Of a DNA stretch of 64,000 bases, positions 32,709-42,493 are shown piece after piece. The stretch lies in the NCBI GenBank assembly GCA_905234195.1, contig CAJOFR010000012.1:1-64000 (forward strand). The letters run 5' to 3'. The translations under genes were made by a program, and so were the position numbers. The notes under the pieces are model-generated. The model ran no database searches. It had not been told where the DNA came from and saw only the letters and a program-made list of their open reading frames with translations. This DNA is from an uncultured Selenomonadaceae bacterium (GTDB lineage: Bacteria; Bacillota; Negativicutes; Selenomonadales; Selenomonadaceae). The number at the start of each line of letters is the position of its first letter. Position 1 is the first letter of the stretch.

Positions 32709-33626
32709 CTATTCGCCAAGTATACGGACTTCCGGCATGAGAGTGACGCCGTGCATTTCCTTGACGCGGCGTTTAACTTCGTCAATCAAATTCAAAACGT
32801 CCGAAGCCGTCGCGCCGCCAATATTGACGACAAAACCCGCATGCTTTTCCGAGACCATAGCACCGCCGTATTTTAAACCTTTAAGCCCCGTTTTGTCAAT
32901 CAAAGTGCCCGCGAAATAACCGGCAGGGCGTTTGAAGGTACTGCCCGCGCTGGGAAATTCCAGCGGCTGTTTACTTTCGCGCTTGAAGGTGAACTCCGCC
33001 ATTTTATTTTTAATTTCGTCGCGGTTGCCTTCAGCCAAATTCAATTCGACTTCGCAAATCGCGCAACCATTCGTCTGAAAAATACTTTGGCGGTAGCCGA
33101 GATTCAATTCGTCAGCGCGAAAATTTTTTATCTCCCCGTTTCGCGAAACCGCCTTGACATTGGAGACGATATTTTTCATCTCCCCGCCGTAAGCCCCTGC
33201 ATTCATGAAAACCGCGCCGCCGATACTTCCGGGTATCCCGACGGCAAATTCTATCCCGCTCAAATTTTTTTCCGCCGCGAAATTTGAAACGTCCTTGAGT
33301 TTTGCTCCGGCACCCGCGATAATTTTTTGACCTTCCGCGCGAATTTCCCCGAAGAACTTATCCGTGAACTTGATAACCGCGCCGCGAATGCCTTTATCCA
33401 AAACCAAAACGTTCGAGCCGTTTCCGAGAATCGTGCAGGGAATTTTAAACTCGTCAATCAAATTGAAAATCGCCGGAATATCTGCGGTGCTCGACGGAAA
33501 AATTAAAACGTCCGCCGCGCCGCCGATTTTAAAAGTAGTTTGTTCGCTCATCGGCGCATGAAAAATAAATTGTTCGTCACTCAAAATTTCTGCAAGTTTT
33601 TTTCTGAATGATTCTTCCCATTCCAT
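32709..33626 (-). CDS. murB: UDP-N-acetylenolpyruvoylglucosamine reductase
   Basis: 305 residues. It reduces the enolpyruvyl group of UDP-GlcNAc-enolpyruvate to make UDP-MurNAc for peptidoglycan, using FAD and NADPH. Seen: TTFKIGGAADVLIFP, ILGNGSNVLV, GIPGSIGGAVFMNAGAYGGE, the catalytic Ser in FPSAGSTFKRP and the end PEVRILGE. The Tyr-loop-containing type I or II form was not separated. ATG 33626 with GGGAGGG upstream; the longer frame adds 12 residues. It follows the cytidylyltransferase gene after 100 bases. Confidence 0.96.
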   Translation of the reverse strand: MEWEESFRKKLAEILSDEQFIFHAPMSEQTTFKIGGAADVLIFPSSTADIPAIFNLIDEFKIPCTILGNGSNVLVLDKGIRGAVIKFTDKFFGEIRAEGQKIIAGAGAKLKDVSNFAAEKNLSGIEFAVGIPGSIGGAVFMNAGAYGGEMKNIVSNVKAVSRNGEIKNFRADELNLGYRQSIFQTNGCAICEVELNLAEGNRDEIKNKMAEFTFKRESKQPLEFPSAGSTFKRPAGYFAGTLIDKTGLKGLKYGGAMVSEKHAGFVVNIGGATASDVLNLIDEVKRRVKEMHGVTLMPEVRILGE

Positions 33627-33726
33627 GAGAAAAATTTCCCTCCCAATTCTCGGCAAAATCAAACCAATACAAATTTTTTATTCAAGTTTTTTTCCGGACC
33701 GGAGTGCCGCCATTTTCGAGACTGAA

Positions 33727-34440
33727 TTATTTCAGCCAGGCGGGCTTCTCAACATTGAGCAGGGCTTTAAAAATTTCAATGTCCTCCGTCGTCGTTATCT
33801 TAAAATTTTTTTGGGAACCGGAATAAAGATAAATCGGCTCGCCAAATTCCAGCATCAAAGTATGTGAACCAATAGAATCAGTTATTCCCGCCTTAAGGGC
33901 GCGCCGGTGAATTTCGCAGACCTTTTCCAAAAAGAAACCGCGCGGCGTTTGTCCGACACGAAGTTTGTCGCGGGGATATTGCGCGGCGGAAATTAATCCG
34001 TCTTCAGTTTCCATCATGACGTCCGCGCAGGGAATTGCCGCGCAAGCACAGCCGAACTTTTTCGTGGTCGCGATACAGTCTGAAATAATTTTCGCGGAAG
34101 TCAGCGGGCGGTTGCCGTCGTGAATCAAAACAATATCTTCAGGCGAAAAAATTTTTTCCAGTTCAAAAAGCCCAATCCTCGACGACGCTTGACGATTTTC
34201 GCCGCCGGTGACGATAAATTTCAGTTTGCTGATATTGAATTGTTTCGCGTAAGCCTGCAAAACATTTTCCCAGCCTTCCAAGCAGACAACGGCAATCGCG
34301 TCAACTTCGGGGTGATTTTGAAAAATTTCCAGCGTGTAAATTATTACGGGGCGATCATTAACAGTCAGGAACTGTTTGGGAATATCTTGACGAGTCCTTG
34401 AACCCGTGCCCCCGCCCAATATCAGAGCGATATTGCTCAT
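33727..34440 (-). CDS. Cytidylyltransferase, IspD/TarI family
   Basis: 237 residues. The nucleotide loop is ILGGGTGSRTRQDIPKQF, matching the GGxGxR...PKQ pattern of IspD and TarI; later VLIHDGNRPLTS and LRVGQTPRGF occur. The family transfers CMP to methylerythritol phosphate (isoprenoid synthesis) or ribitol/glycerol phosphate (wall polymers). The neighbour upstream is a glycerophosphotransferase-like protein, which favours a polymer-precursor role, but IspD cannot be excluded. ATG 34440 behind GGGAGC; the frame upstream overlaps the neighbour's stop. Confidence 0.8.
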   Translation of the reverse strand: MSNIALILGGGTGSRTRQDIPKQFLTVNDRPVIIYTLEIFQNHPEVDAIAVVCLEGWENVLQAYAKQFNISKLKFIVTGGENRQASSRIGLFELEKIFSPEDIVLIHDGNRPLTSAKIISDCIATTKKFGCACAAIPCADVMMETEDGLISAAQYPRDKLRVGQTPRGFFLEKVCEIHRRALKAGITDSIGSHTLMLEFGEPIYLYSGSQKNFKITTTEDIEIFKALLNVEKPAWLK

Positions 34441-34472
34441 AAAAATTTTCAGCTCCCTTAAATTTTGCCAAC

Positions 34473-36884
34473 TCATTTCAAATCTTGCGCAATGCTCTTA
34501 AAAATGTACGCGCTCGCCAACATTTTGTTAGCCTGTTTGTAATTCAAGTACCTGTCGAAAAATTTCATGCGCTCTTCAAACATTTCGTCCCTGCCTTCGA
34601 TAAAAATTTTCTGCATAAGTTCGGCGATACCCTGAAAATTTTTGCCGTCGACGCGATAAATAATTTTCATTATCTCATCGCCCAAAGAGTTAAATTTTTG
34701 AGTGTCGCGCGTCAAAAAAATCATCGGCTTGTGAACGTACTGATATTCGCTGATAAAAGATCCGCTGTCCAATATCATTCCGTCCGAAGTCGCAAAAATC
34801 GCCTGGTAATAAGCTCCGGTTTCAACTTTCGCGTTTGGCAGGTCGTTCCATTTTTGCAAGTACTCTTCAAATGCCTTGACCGAAGGAAACAATCCCGCCT
34901 CGACTGCAGAAAATAACAAATTCGGATGCGGTTTGACGACCCAAGAAATTTCAGGATGCGCCCGCGCGTATTCGTACATGAACTGATAATTATAGTGGAA
35001 GGTAGAATATTTTATTCCTTCCCTAATCGAAAAATGTGGTGCCCAAATAATTTTTCTTGAGTTCGGTTGCGCCATTTTCCAATCGTATTTGAAATCAGCT
35101 TTATCGTCAAAGAAAATATCCATCTTCGGGTGACCGCTGTAATGTCCGCAAAAATTTTCAACCTCCGCATTTTGTTCGTGTTCACGAAGAGAAAATTCCG
35201 TCTCAAAGAAAATTTTCCAGACAACGTGCAGGAGCGGATTTTTCGTCGTGTCCCAAGCAGCAGTGACAAGCCCGTAAGGAATATAAGTCAGCAGAGTTTC
35301 GGCGAGAATATTCGCAAGACTGAAAGCTGTCGGCAAAACTTCAAGGTAGGGCGTCAAAAAAATGAAGACGTCTTGACGAGGAATCGCCGCATTTTTATCG
35401 ACAACGCTGACGACGTTCAAACCCTTTGCCTTGAGTTGTTCGACGCCGTGATAAAAATCTTTTACTGTGGTTTCCATGTTCAGCTTGTCTTGCCGCAAGC
35501 AAAGAAAAACCGTCGGCTCGTATCGCTTATCTTTCGCGAAGGATTTATAAATTTCATCGCCACACCACATTGACGAATCGTAAAGGACAAACGCAATGTT
35601 GATTTTATTCTTGCGACGCAATTTTTTTAGAGACATTTTGAAAACGTTGCTCATGAAATTATTGTACTCGTCCTTCGGGAGAATATTCGACAGGGTGTAA
35701 AAATATTCGTAGCTGTATCTGCAAAGATTTTCCGGCGGCAAAATATTTTGCTCGCACAATCTCGCATTCAAGACATTGCCCGCAAGAATGGAGCCCTTCA
35801 AATTCAAATGAGGCATGTTGTAAAAGCAACTGTAGTCCAGCGGCAAATCAAACATGTCAATAAACTTGAAGTCGTAAATTTTTTCAAGCTGTCGTACCGT
35901 TTGACGGAAAGTGACGAGAAGATTTTTGTCGTAGTTATCGCGCATTGCCGGAGCGAAGGGGAACATAATTCCGACGGGCTTTGCATGATTTTCCAGACAA
36001 AGTTTAATATAATCCTCAAGTATCTGCAAATTTTTCTCGAAGGTATCCGGATAAAAATCTTTCGCCGAATTTTTCAGTGCTTCCTGCCAGCCGACCAACG
36101 CATATGCCGGAAATTCTTTAAGGGCACGATTTTTAAGCCCGTCAAAATTTAAATCATCCTGTTCAACGGGAGTGTTAAGAAAATTATTTTTGACTTCGTC
36201 GCTCACCAAACGCTGAAGTAATTTCCCGTGCGGAGTGTCGTCCGTCGAATCGTTCAGCGTCCAGGCGTATTGCAAATTGCGCGGACAAACTGAAAAACTT
36301 TTTATGTTATCGTAGCGAAAAGAGTACGGCGTCAATCCGATTAAAACAAATTTGAAAGAGCCGCGTTTTGCGTGGTCGAAGACATATTTTGCCGTTATGT
36401 AGCTTTGGCGCAAATCCTGATTGCTGCTCGCCAAGTTCACACCTTTTACGCCCGCGATGCAATTAAAATTCAAGCCGGCTTCCGTGTAGCTGATACCCGT
36501 TGCGAAACAATCGACGGGATTTTTTTCAATGTAACGGAGATTGGCGATCCACTCTTTCGTTATGTGTGACAGAATTTCAAAATTCACGATATTATTTTCG
36601 GGAACGCCGGCGGACACGAGCAATTTTTTCATCTTGTAAATATCGCCGACATCCCAGACGACGCCGCAGATAAGCCACGCAAAATTTTTGTACCGGTTCA
36701 AAATCTGTTGTATTGACGAAAAAGAAAACATCTGAATTCTTAAATTGCCGAACGTAATGATTTTACCGCCGCCGCCTTGAGAGAGCACGGCAACTGGGAG
36801 CGCGTTGTTTAGATTTAAACTCGACAGAGCTTGAGAAATTGCGTTGGGATTCAGTGCGACAATTACCACGCCGATTTTTTCCAT
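34473..36884 (-). CDS. Large fusion: SGNH-like N-domain plus CDP-glycerol glycerophosphotransferase-like C-domain
   Basis: 803 residues, cytoplasmic or membrane-associated. Residues 1-100 resemble a nucleotide/short-chain fold, residues about 130-400 resemble the SGNH-type acyl/hydrolase region found in surface-polysaccharide proteins (GISYTEAGLNFNCIAG, FVLIGLTPYSFRYDN, then LDYSCFYNMPHLNLKG with an Asp/His-like end motif). Residues about 430-800 match the GT-B fold of CDP-glycerol glycerophosphotransferases (KIIWAPHFSIREG, WVVKPHPNLLFSAVE, DGMILDSGSFISEY). It would add phosphopolyol units to a surface polymer using the product of the cytidylyltransferase downstream. The ATG lies 16 bases behind ilvD with GAGGAG. 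Domain borders are estimates. Confidence 0.75.
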   Translation of the reverse strand: MEKIGVVIVALNPNAISQALSSLNLNNALPVAVLSQGGGGKIITFGNLRIQMFSFSSIQQILNRYKNFAWLICGVVWDVGDIYKMKKLLVSAGVPENNIVNFEILSHITKEWIANLRYIEKNPVDCFATGISYTEAGLNFNCIAGVKGVNLASSNQDLRQSYITAKYVFDHAKRGSFKFVLIGLTPYSFRYDNIKSFSVCPRNLQYAWTLNDSTDDTPHGKLLQRLVSDEVKNNFLNTPVEQDDLNFDGLKNRALKEFPAYALVGWQEALKNSAKDFYPDTFEKNLQILEDYIKLCLENHAKPVGIMFPFAPAMRDNYDKNLLVTFRQTVRQLEKIYDFKFIDMFDLPLDYSCFYNMPHLNLKGSILAGNVLNARLCEQNILPPENLCRYSYEYFYTLSNILPKDEYNNFMSNVFKMSLKKLRRKNKINIAFVLYDSSMWCGDEIYKSFAKDKRYEPTVFLCLRQDKLNMETTVKDFYHGVEQLKAKGLNVVSVVDKNAAIPRQDVFIFLTPYLEVLPTAFSLANILAETLLTYIPYGLVTAAWDTTKNPLLHVVWKIFFETEFSLREHEQNAEVENFCGHYSGHPKMDIFFDDKADFKYDWKMAQPNSRKIIWAPHFSIREGIKYSTFHYNYQFMYEYARAHPEISWVVKPHPNLLFSAVEAGLFPSVKAFEEYLQKWNDLPNAKVETGAYYQAIFATSDGMILDSGSFISEYQYVHKPMIFLTRDTQKFNSLGDEIMKIIYRVDGKNFQGIAELMQKIFIEGRDEMFEERMKFFDRYLNYKQANKMLASAYIFKSIAQDLK

Positions 36885-36900
36885 GAAAAATTTTCTCCTC

Positions 36901-38556
36901 TCAAGCGTTGACTATTGCGCCGGTCGACGCGGAAGTAGTCAGCCTAGCGTAGCGAGCAAGGTAGCCGGTTTTAATTTTCGGTTCAGGCTTTACCCACGCC
37001 GCGCGACGTTTTGCAAGTTCTTCGTCCGAGACTTCCAGCTCAAGTTTTCTGTTCGGAATGTCAATAGAAATTATGTCGCCGTCCTCAATTAAAGCAATAG
37101 GACCGCCTTCCATTGCCTCAGGAGAAATGTGACCGATACACGCGCCTTGACTTGCGCCGCTGAATCTTCCGTCCGTTATCAAACCAACTTTCAAGCCCGC
37201 GCCGGTAATTGCCGCCGTCGGGTTCAACATCTCCTGCATGCCGGGTCCGCCCTTCGGTCCTTCGTAGCGGATAACAACAACGTCGCCGTCATGAATTTCG
37301 CCCGCCATAATCGCATTAATTGCCGTCTCTTCGCTGTCAAAACATTTCGCCTTGCCGCTGTAGACGAGCATATCTTCGCTGACGGCGGACGCTTTTACGA
37401 CAGCGCAATCTGGACAAATATTGCCGTGCAAAATCGCAATGCCGCCCGTCGGTCTGTACGGATTATCGACGGTGCGAATAACGTCGGGGCGTTCAATTTC
37501 CGCGCCTTCGATTCTTTCGGCAAGCGTCCCCGTCACCGTCAAGGCGTCGAGGTGCAAAAGATTTTTCCTGGAAAGTTCGTGCATGACCGCCGTAATTCCG
37601 CCCGCCTCTTCCAAATCTTGCATATGGTGAGTGCCGGCGGGGCTAAGTTTCGTAATGTAAGGAGTGCGCGCAGAAATTTCGTCAAAGAGTTGCGCGGGGA
37701 TTTTTATTCCGCATTCGTTGGCAATCGCCGTCAAATGCAAAACGGTATTCGACGAGCCGCCTATACCCATGTCGACGGTTATCGCGTTCTCAAAAGCTTT
37801 AAGCGTCAAAATATCACGCGGCAAAATATTTTTCTTTATCAAGTCCATGACAACTTTGCCCGCGCGTTTCGCAAGAATCAATCGTGCGCCATTGTAAGCG
37901 GCGGGAATTGTTCCGTTGCCGGGCAGAGCCATGCCCAGTGCTTCGCTTAAACAGTTCATTGTATTCGCCGTGAAAAGTCCCGCGCAGGAGCCGCAACCCG
38001 GGCACGCCTTCGCCTCAAGCTCCGTCATTTCCTCTTGAGTCATTTGACCTGCCGCGAATTTTCCCGCCGCCTCAAAAGACTGACTGACACTAATATCACG
38101 CCCGTGAAATCTTCCGGCAAGCATGGGACCGCCGCTGACAATCACCGCAGGAATATTTAGACGCGCCGCCGCCATAAGCATTCCAGGTACAACTTTATCG
38201 CAGTTCGGAATTAAAATCAGCCCGTCGAAACCGCTCGCCATTGTCACCGCCTCTATCGAATCGGCAATAAGTTCGCGGCTGGCAAGAGAATATTTCATTC
38301 CGGTATGCCCCATCGCTATTCCGTCACAAACACCAATCGCCGGAAATTCAATGGGAGTTCCGCCGGCGGCAGCCACGCCGAGTTTCGCGGCTTCGGTTAT
38401 GGATTTTAAATGCATGTGCCCGGGAATAATTTCGTTGAAAGAATTACAAACACCAATCAGCGGGCGGCTAAGCTCTTCGGGACCAAAACCATTTGCATTA
38501 AACAAGGAACGATGAGCACAACGAGTTGCACCCTTCTTCACGATGTCACTTCTCAT
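36901..38556 (-). CDS. ilvD: Dihydroxy-acid dehydratase
   Basis: 551 residues. It dehydrates dihydroxy acids to the 2-keto acid precursors of valine, leucine and isoleucine. Signatures: [14 protein letters not shown], the iron-sulfur cysteines in [11 protein letters not shown] and [16 protein letters not shown], and [16 protein letters not shown] near the C-terminus. Full family length. ATG start behind TTGGAGGG. No other ilv or leu gene is adjacent, and no leader peptide or T-box is evident upstream. The stop is 16 bases before the next gene, so polysaccharide and amino-acid genes share a message. Confidence 0.97.
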   Translation of the reverse strand: MRSDIVKKGATRCAHRSLFNANGFGPEELSRPLIGVCNSFNEIIPGHMHLKSITEAAKLGVAAAGGTPIEFPAIGVCDGIAMGHTGMKYSLASRELIADSIEAVTMASGFDGLILIPNCDKVVPGMLMAAARLNIPAVIVSGGPMLAGRFHGRDISVSQSFEAAGKFAAGQMTQEEMTELEAKACPGCGSCAGLFTANTMNCLSEALGMALPGNGTIPAAYNGARLILAKRAGKVVMDLIKKNILPRDILTLKAFENAITVDMGIGGSSNTVLHLTAIANECGIKIPAQLFDEISARTPYITKLSPAGTHHMQDLEEAGGITAVMHELSRKNLLHLDALTVTGTLAERIEGAEIERPDVIRTVDNPYRPTGGIAILHGNICPDCAVVKASAVSEDMLVYSGKAKCFDSEETAINAIMAGEIHDGDVVVIRYEGPKGGPGMQEMLNPTAAITGAGLKVGLITDGRFSGASQGACIGHISPEAMEGGPIALIEDGDIISIDIPNRKLELEVSDEELAKRRAAWVKPEPKIKTGYLARYARLTTSASTGAIVNA

Positions 38557-38694
38557 TTTTTTTACCCTCCAAAAAATTTTTTCTGTTTATCCACAAGGTA
38601 AGTACTTTGCAAAAATCTTTTGATATAATGCTGAAAAATTTTAACGCATTTTTGAATTATGTGCAAGTCAACAAGATTACAACTTAAAAAAAAT

Positions 38695-38723
38695 TTGACT
38701 GAAATTGATTCGGCAAGTACAAT
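38695..38723 (+). promoter_or_regulatory. Promoter of the cupin gene
   Basis: TTGACT (38695-38700), 17-base spacer, TACAAT (38718-38723), 36 bases before the ATG. Confidence 0.75.
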
Positions 38724-38759
38724 AGCGCAGAAAAAAATTTTTGGATTGGAGAGATTGAC

Positions 38760-39179
38760 ATGAGTGAAATTAAAAATCCGAGCGTCTTTGACGTCGGCAA
38801 CCCTCTTCCCGAACAGTTCAGCAAATTTTTTATCGGGCAGGCGTATTTGAATCCGCTGACGAAACAGGGCGGACCTATCGCGAACGTAACTTTTTCGCCC
38901 GGCTGTCGCAACAACTGGCACATTCACCACAAGGGCGGGCAGATTTTGCTCGTCACAGGCGGCAGGGGCTGGTATCAAGAGTGGGGCAAAGCTCCGCAGG
39001 CTCTTAAGCCCGGCGACGTCGTGAACATTGCGCCTGAAGTCAAACACTGGCACGGCGCGGCGGCTGACAGCTGGTTTTCTCATCTTGCCGTCGAAATTCC
39101 CGCTGAAAATTCTTCTAACGAGTGGCTTGAGCCCGTCGACGACTCACAATATCAGAGATTAGGGACAAGTGGTAAGTGA
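38760..39179 (+). CDS. Cupin-domain protein
   Basis: 139 residues forming one cupin barrel. Motif 1 is SPGCRNNWHIHHKGGQIL with metal-binding histidines; motif 2 is PGDVVNIAPEVKHWHGAA. Similar small cupins accompany carboxymuconolactone-decarboxylase-like and AKR genes and are of unknown substrate. ATG start with TTGGAGAG upstream. The last residues (QRLGTSGK) are encoded by heptamer repeat units, so the natural C-terminus has been replaced or extended by the repeat. Confidence 0.88.
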   Translation: MSEIKNPSVFDVGNPLPEQFSKFFIGQAYLNPLTKQGGPIANVTFSPGCRNNWHIHHKGGQILLVTGGRGWYQEWGKAPQALKPGDVVNIAPEVKHWHGAAADSWFSHLAVEIPAENSSNEWLEPVDDSQYQRLGTSGK

Positions 39180-39256
39180 CAAAGGGCAAGTGGTAAGGGG
39201 CAAGCGGTAAGTTTTAAGAGAAAAGAAGATCTTATCCCTTAATCCTTATCCCTTAA
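39153..39256. repeat. Heptamer array pair after the cupin gene
   Basis: G-rich units (GATTAGG, GACAAGT, GGTAAGT, GGCAAGT, GGTAAGG, GGCAAGC) run from inside the cupin frame to 39216. C-rich units (CTTATCC, CTTAATC, CTTATCC) occupy 39231-39256, ending just before the ribosome site of the next gene. Confidence 0.85.
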
Positions 39257-39272
39257 AATTGGAGCGTTGCTG

Positions 39273-40709
39273 ATGATTTTTGCAAGTTTGTTGTTCGTAT
39301 TCTTTTTCTTGACGCTGAATCTCTGCTCACAAGTTCTAATTCCTTCAGCGAAGGGAAAAAATATCGCGATGCTGTTTTTCTCGCTCATCTTTTACACGTG
39401 GACGGGCGTCCGCTGCCTCGTGCTGATGTTGCTGATGGTTTTTATTTGCAAAATCGGGGCAATAGCTATCGAAAATGCGGGAGTTAAAGGCACGTCGAAA
39501 AAGCGTCCGTTATTTTTCACGGTCGCCGCTTGCTTGACGATACTCGGAATTTTTAAGTACACCGGCTTCACGATTTCAACAATCGATTACGTCGCGGGAC
39601 TTGACTTGCCGATTCCCGAAATTGTTTTGCCGATTGGAATTTCCTTTTACACTTTCCAGCTGATTTCCTACGTCGTCGACGTCTACCGCGAAGAAATTCC
39701 CGCGCAAAAAGAATACTGGCGGCTGTTGCTTTACGCTTGCCTCTTCCACCAATGTATCGCCGGTCCTATCATTCGCTACCAAGATGTTCACGAAGACTTA
39801 ATGGCGCGCAAAACGAACGTCGACGAAATTGGAAGAGGTATCAGCCGTTTTTGTCTCGGTCTCATGAAAAAAGCCGTCTTCGCGAACGGTTGCGCGGTTA
39901 TCGCTGACAGAATGCTTGACTTGGATTTTAATGCGCTGTCGACGGCTCCCGCGCTCGGACTCTTTTTAGGATTATTCGCCTTCGGAATGCAAATCTACAT
40001 GGATTTTTCCGGCTATTCAGATATGGCTATAGGCATGGGCTTAATGTGCGGGCTCCACTACAAAGAAAATTTTAACTTCCCTTTCATTTCAAAATCTATC
40101 GCCGAATTGTGGAAACGTTGGCATATTTCGTTAAGCACTTTTTTCCGCGACTACGTCTATATCCCTCTCGGCGGCGGGCGTTGCTCTCCGCTCCTGCAGT
40201 TCCGAAATTTATTTATCGTTTGGTTTTTGACGGGGCTTTGGCACGGCGCAGAATGGAATTATGTTTTGTGGGGTCTCTACTTCGGAATGCTCCTCGCAAT
40301 TAAAAAATTTATAATCGGAAATACTTTTGACTGGTTGCCGTCGATTGTGCAAATTTTTATCACCTTCTTCTTTTTCTTAATGAACCTCGTAATTTTCAAG
40401 TACAGCGATATAACAATGATGTTGACCGCGTTTAAAAGTCTCTTCTGCCTGAATGATAACCCGCTGACAAATTTTGGCGTCGAACTCATTTTCAAAAACA
40501 ACATGTACTTTTTAATTTTGTGCACGCTCGCTTCCACACCCTTCTTCAAAATTATCTACGAGGCATTGGAAAAATCCGCTGCTACAAATAAATTTTCCCT
40601 GGTCGTTTACGGGCTTGTTGAAGTTTTGTTGCCGATAGCCATGTTCATTCTTGCGGCGAATGCTCTGGCAGGCGACAGCTACAACCCGTTTATCTACTTC
40701 CAATTTTAA
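39273..40709 (+). CDS. MBOAT-family membrane O-acyltransferase, AlgI-like
   Basis: 478 residues with about eleven membrane helices. The AlgI/DltB signatures are present: QIYMDFSGYSDMAIGMG, ELWKRWHISLSTFFRDYVYIPLGG, and the catalytic His in FLTGLWHGAEWNYVLWG. It should carry acyl groups, usually acetyl, across the membrane for surface-polysaccharide modification, acting with the DHHW protein encoded next. ATG 39273, 8 bases behind GGAG; a TTG at 39267 is too close to that site. The short gap before it carries heptamer arrays. Confidence 0.93.
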   Translation: MIFASLLFVFFFLTLNLCSQVLIPSAKGKNIAMLFFSLIFYTWTGVRCLVLMLLMVFICKIGAIAIENAGVKGTSKKRPLFFTVAACLTILGIFKYTGFTISTIDYVAGLDLPIPEIVLPIGISFYTFQLISYVVDVYREEIPAQKEYWRLLLYACLFHQCIAGPIIRYQDVHEDLMARKTNVDEIGRGISRFCLGLMKKAVFANGCAVIADRMLDLDFNALSTAPALGLFLGLFAFGMQIYMDFSGYSDMAIGMGLMCGLHYKENFNFPFISKSIAELWKRWHISLSTFFRDYVYIPLGGGRCSPLLQFRNLFIVWFLTGLWHGAEWNYVLWGLYFGMLLAIKKFIIGNTFDWLPSIVQIFITFFFFLMNLVIFKYSDITMMLTAFKSLFCLNDNPLTNFGVELIFKNNMYFLILCTLASTPFFKIIYEALEKSAATNKFSLVVYGLVEVLLPIAMFILAANALAGDSYNPFIYFQF

Positions 40710-40734
40710 TTCGGCGACAGGAGATGAAAAATTA

Positions 40735-42057
40735 ATGCAAGAAAAAAAATCCCCGCCCGCTAAACACGATGTAATTCAATCAATAAAAATTTTTGTCTTC
40801 GGCGTCTGCATGATGAGTTTTTTCATAATCGGTTTGATGCTCTTCCTGCGCCCGAAAGTTTCCATGATTGAAAAACGTCCGCTCGCCGAGTTTCCGGAAT
40901 TTACTGCGGCGGGTCTTTGGGACGGCTCCTTCTTCAAAAAAATCGATATTTGGTATTCGGACACCTACCCCCTGCGCGAAGAAATGATCGCCGCAAGCAA
41001 AAAGGTAGAAAGTTTTTACGGCTCGCGCTCCGAACAAATTATCGAGGGCAAAAATGATCAAGCCGCTCCCCCGCCGAAACCTCCCGCCGAAAATCAGCCG
41101 CCCGCCCAAAATAATCAGCCCGAACCCGAAGAAAATTTGCCCGACGGAACAATTCACGGCATAGGCGAAATTCGCGGGCAGATTTACATTGCGAACAACA
41201 GCGGCTACGAACTTTACACCTTCCTTGAAGATAATAACTTAAACTTCGTCAAAACCATGAACGACATTTACAGCCGCTTTCGTGCTCTCGTGAATTTTTA
41301 CGTGATGTTGGTTCCCAATAGCGCGGGCGTCATGCTGGATAAGTCCGCGCTGGAATATCTCGGTACCAGTGACGAGGCAGTCGCTTTCGATTTTGTTTTG
41401 AGCAGGTTGGACGGCGGGATTCTCAAAGTAAATTCTCTGCCGACTCTCCGAAAACACAACGCGGAATATATTTTTTTCCACACAGATCATCATTGGACGG
41501 GGCTTGGAGCTTATTACGCTTACGTTGAATTTTGCAAAGTCAAAGGGATTCAGCCGCACGACATAAAAAATTACGAGCAAAAAGTTTTTCCGGGATTTCT
41601 GGGCAGCTTTTATTCTTCAAGCAACCAATCTCCGGAAATTGCCGCAAATCCCGATACGGTTATCGCTTATCTGCCGAAGGACGCCGACAAAATGACAATC
41701 TTCGACAAAGACGGCGCGGCGCAAACTTATCCGATAATCATTGACGTTTCAGACTATCACCCTTCCGCGTTGTACGGTGCGTTCGTCGCGGGAGATGTTC
41801 CGCTTGCCGTCGTGCACAACGACAAAATTTCTGACGGCAGTGGCGTTTTGGTGATAAAGGATTCAATGGGCAATGCCTTTATTCCCTGGCTCGTTGACCA
41901 CTACGAAAATATTGTTTGGGTTGACCCGCGCTACTTCGAGGGAAAAATTTCTGACCTTGTCCACAAATACCATATCACCGATTTAATTTTTGAAGTCGGC
42001 GTTTATAATGCGTCGAATACTTACATTCACAAGCGTTACGACCAAATCAGCTGGTAG
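40735..42057 (+). CDS. DHHW-family protein, AlgX/AlgJ-like acetyl transfer partner
   Basis: 440 residues. One N-terminal membrane anchor (IFVFGVCMMSFFIIGLMLFL), a stretch SMIEKRPLAEFPEF typical of the family, a Pro-rich linker (residues about 100-135), then an SGNH-like domain with the naming motif FHTDHHWTGLGAYYAY and a later VLVIKDSMGNAF carrying the probable nucleophile Ser. It most likely hands acetyl groups from the MBOAT protein to a polysaccharide outside the membrane. ATG behind CAGGAGATG, 25 bases after the MBOAT stop, so one operon. Confidence 0.92.
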   Translation: MQEKKSPPAKHDVIQSIKIFVFGVCMMSFFIIGLMLFLRPKVSMIEKRPLAEFPEFTAAGLWDGSFFKKIDIWYSDTYPLREEMIAASKKVESFYGSRSEQIIEGKNDQAAPPPKPPAENQPPAQNNQPEPEENLPDGTIHGIGEIRGQIYIANNSGYELYTFLEDNNLNFVKTMNDIYSRFRALVNFYVMLVPNSAGVMLDKSALEYLGTSDEAVAFDFVLSRLDGGILKVNSLPTLRKHNAEYIFFHTDHHWTGLGAYYAYVEFCKVKGIQPHDIKNYEQKVFPGFLGSFYSSSNQSPEIAANPDTVIAYLPKDADKMTIFDKDGAAQTYPIIIDVSDYHPSALYGAFVAGDVPLAVVHNDKISDGSGVLVIKDSMGNAFIPWLVDHYENIVWVDPRYFEGKISDLVHKYHITDLIFEVGVYNASNTYIHKRYDQISW

Positions 42058-42064
42058 TTTATTC

Positions 42065-42268
42065 AAGGGACAAGCGGTTAGGGAATAGAGATTAGTTTAA
42101 AGAAGGAGAGAGGCCGCACAAGGATGTGCGGCCGCCCGCATTTGGTCGCGTGATGCGACCTCTGCGGGCAGTTTTCTTTTGCTACTTTTCTTTTGCGATC
42201 AAAAGAAAAGTAGATGCTAGATTTAAATTTTTTATAAAGAAAAAATCTCTAATTCCTAATTCCTAAAA
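42065..42268 (-). repeat. Composite hairpin repeat, copy B
   Basis: The most complete copy, in the opposite orientation to copy A. G-rich heptamers at 42065-42097, hairpin 3 at 42113-42132 (GCCGCACA/TGTGCGGC, loop of four), hairpin 2 at 42134-42169, hairpin 1 at 42182-42213, and C-rich heptamers at 42246-42268. Hairpins 1 and 2 are identical to copy A. This element, with 138 further bases up to the rpsL promoter, fills most of the 436-base gap between the DHHW gene and rpsL; I see no gene there. Confidence 0.88.
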
Positions 42269-42406
42269 ACTTTTGCGCCAAAAGAAAATCAGGGAAGAGA
42301 AAAATAAATTACAACAGAAGAAAAATCTTTGAAGGAAAAAATTTTTTCGCGTTGAATATTTTACTTCGAGATAACTTGTGATTGGAAGGGCGCGTCAAAT
42401 TAAGGC

Positions 42407-42435
42407 TTGACAATGTTTTTTCTCAATGTTAATAT
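42407..42435 (+). promoter_or_regulatory. Promoter of the str operon (rpsL)
   Basis: TTGACA (42407-42412), 17-base spacer, TAATAT (42430-42435), 59 bases before the rpsL GTG. Confidence 0.8.
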
Positions 42436-42493
42436 TCGCTTCGTTTTGAAACAAGTTTATTTTTTCTCTGAAACTTTGAAAGGAGGTGGGCGT

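Noticed and set aside
38560-38690. Leader peptide or attenuator of ilvD
   Set aside because: No short frame rich in branched-chain codons and no terminator/antiterminator pair could be found in the gap.
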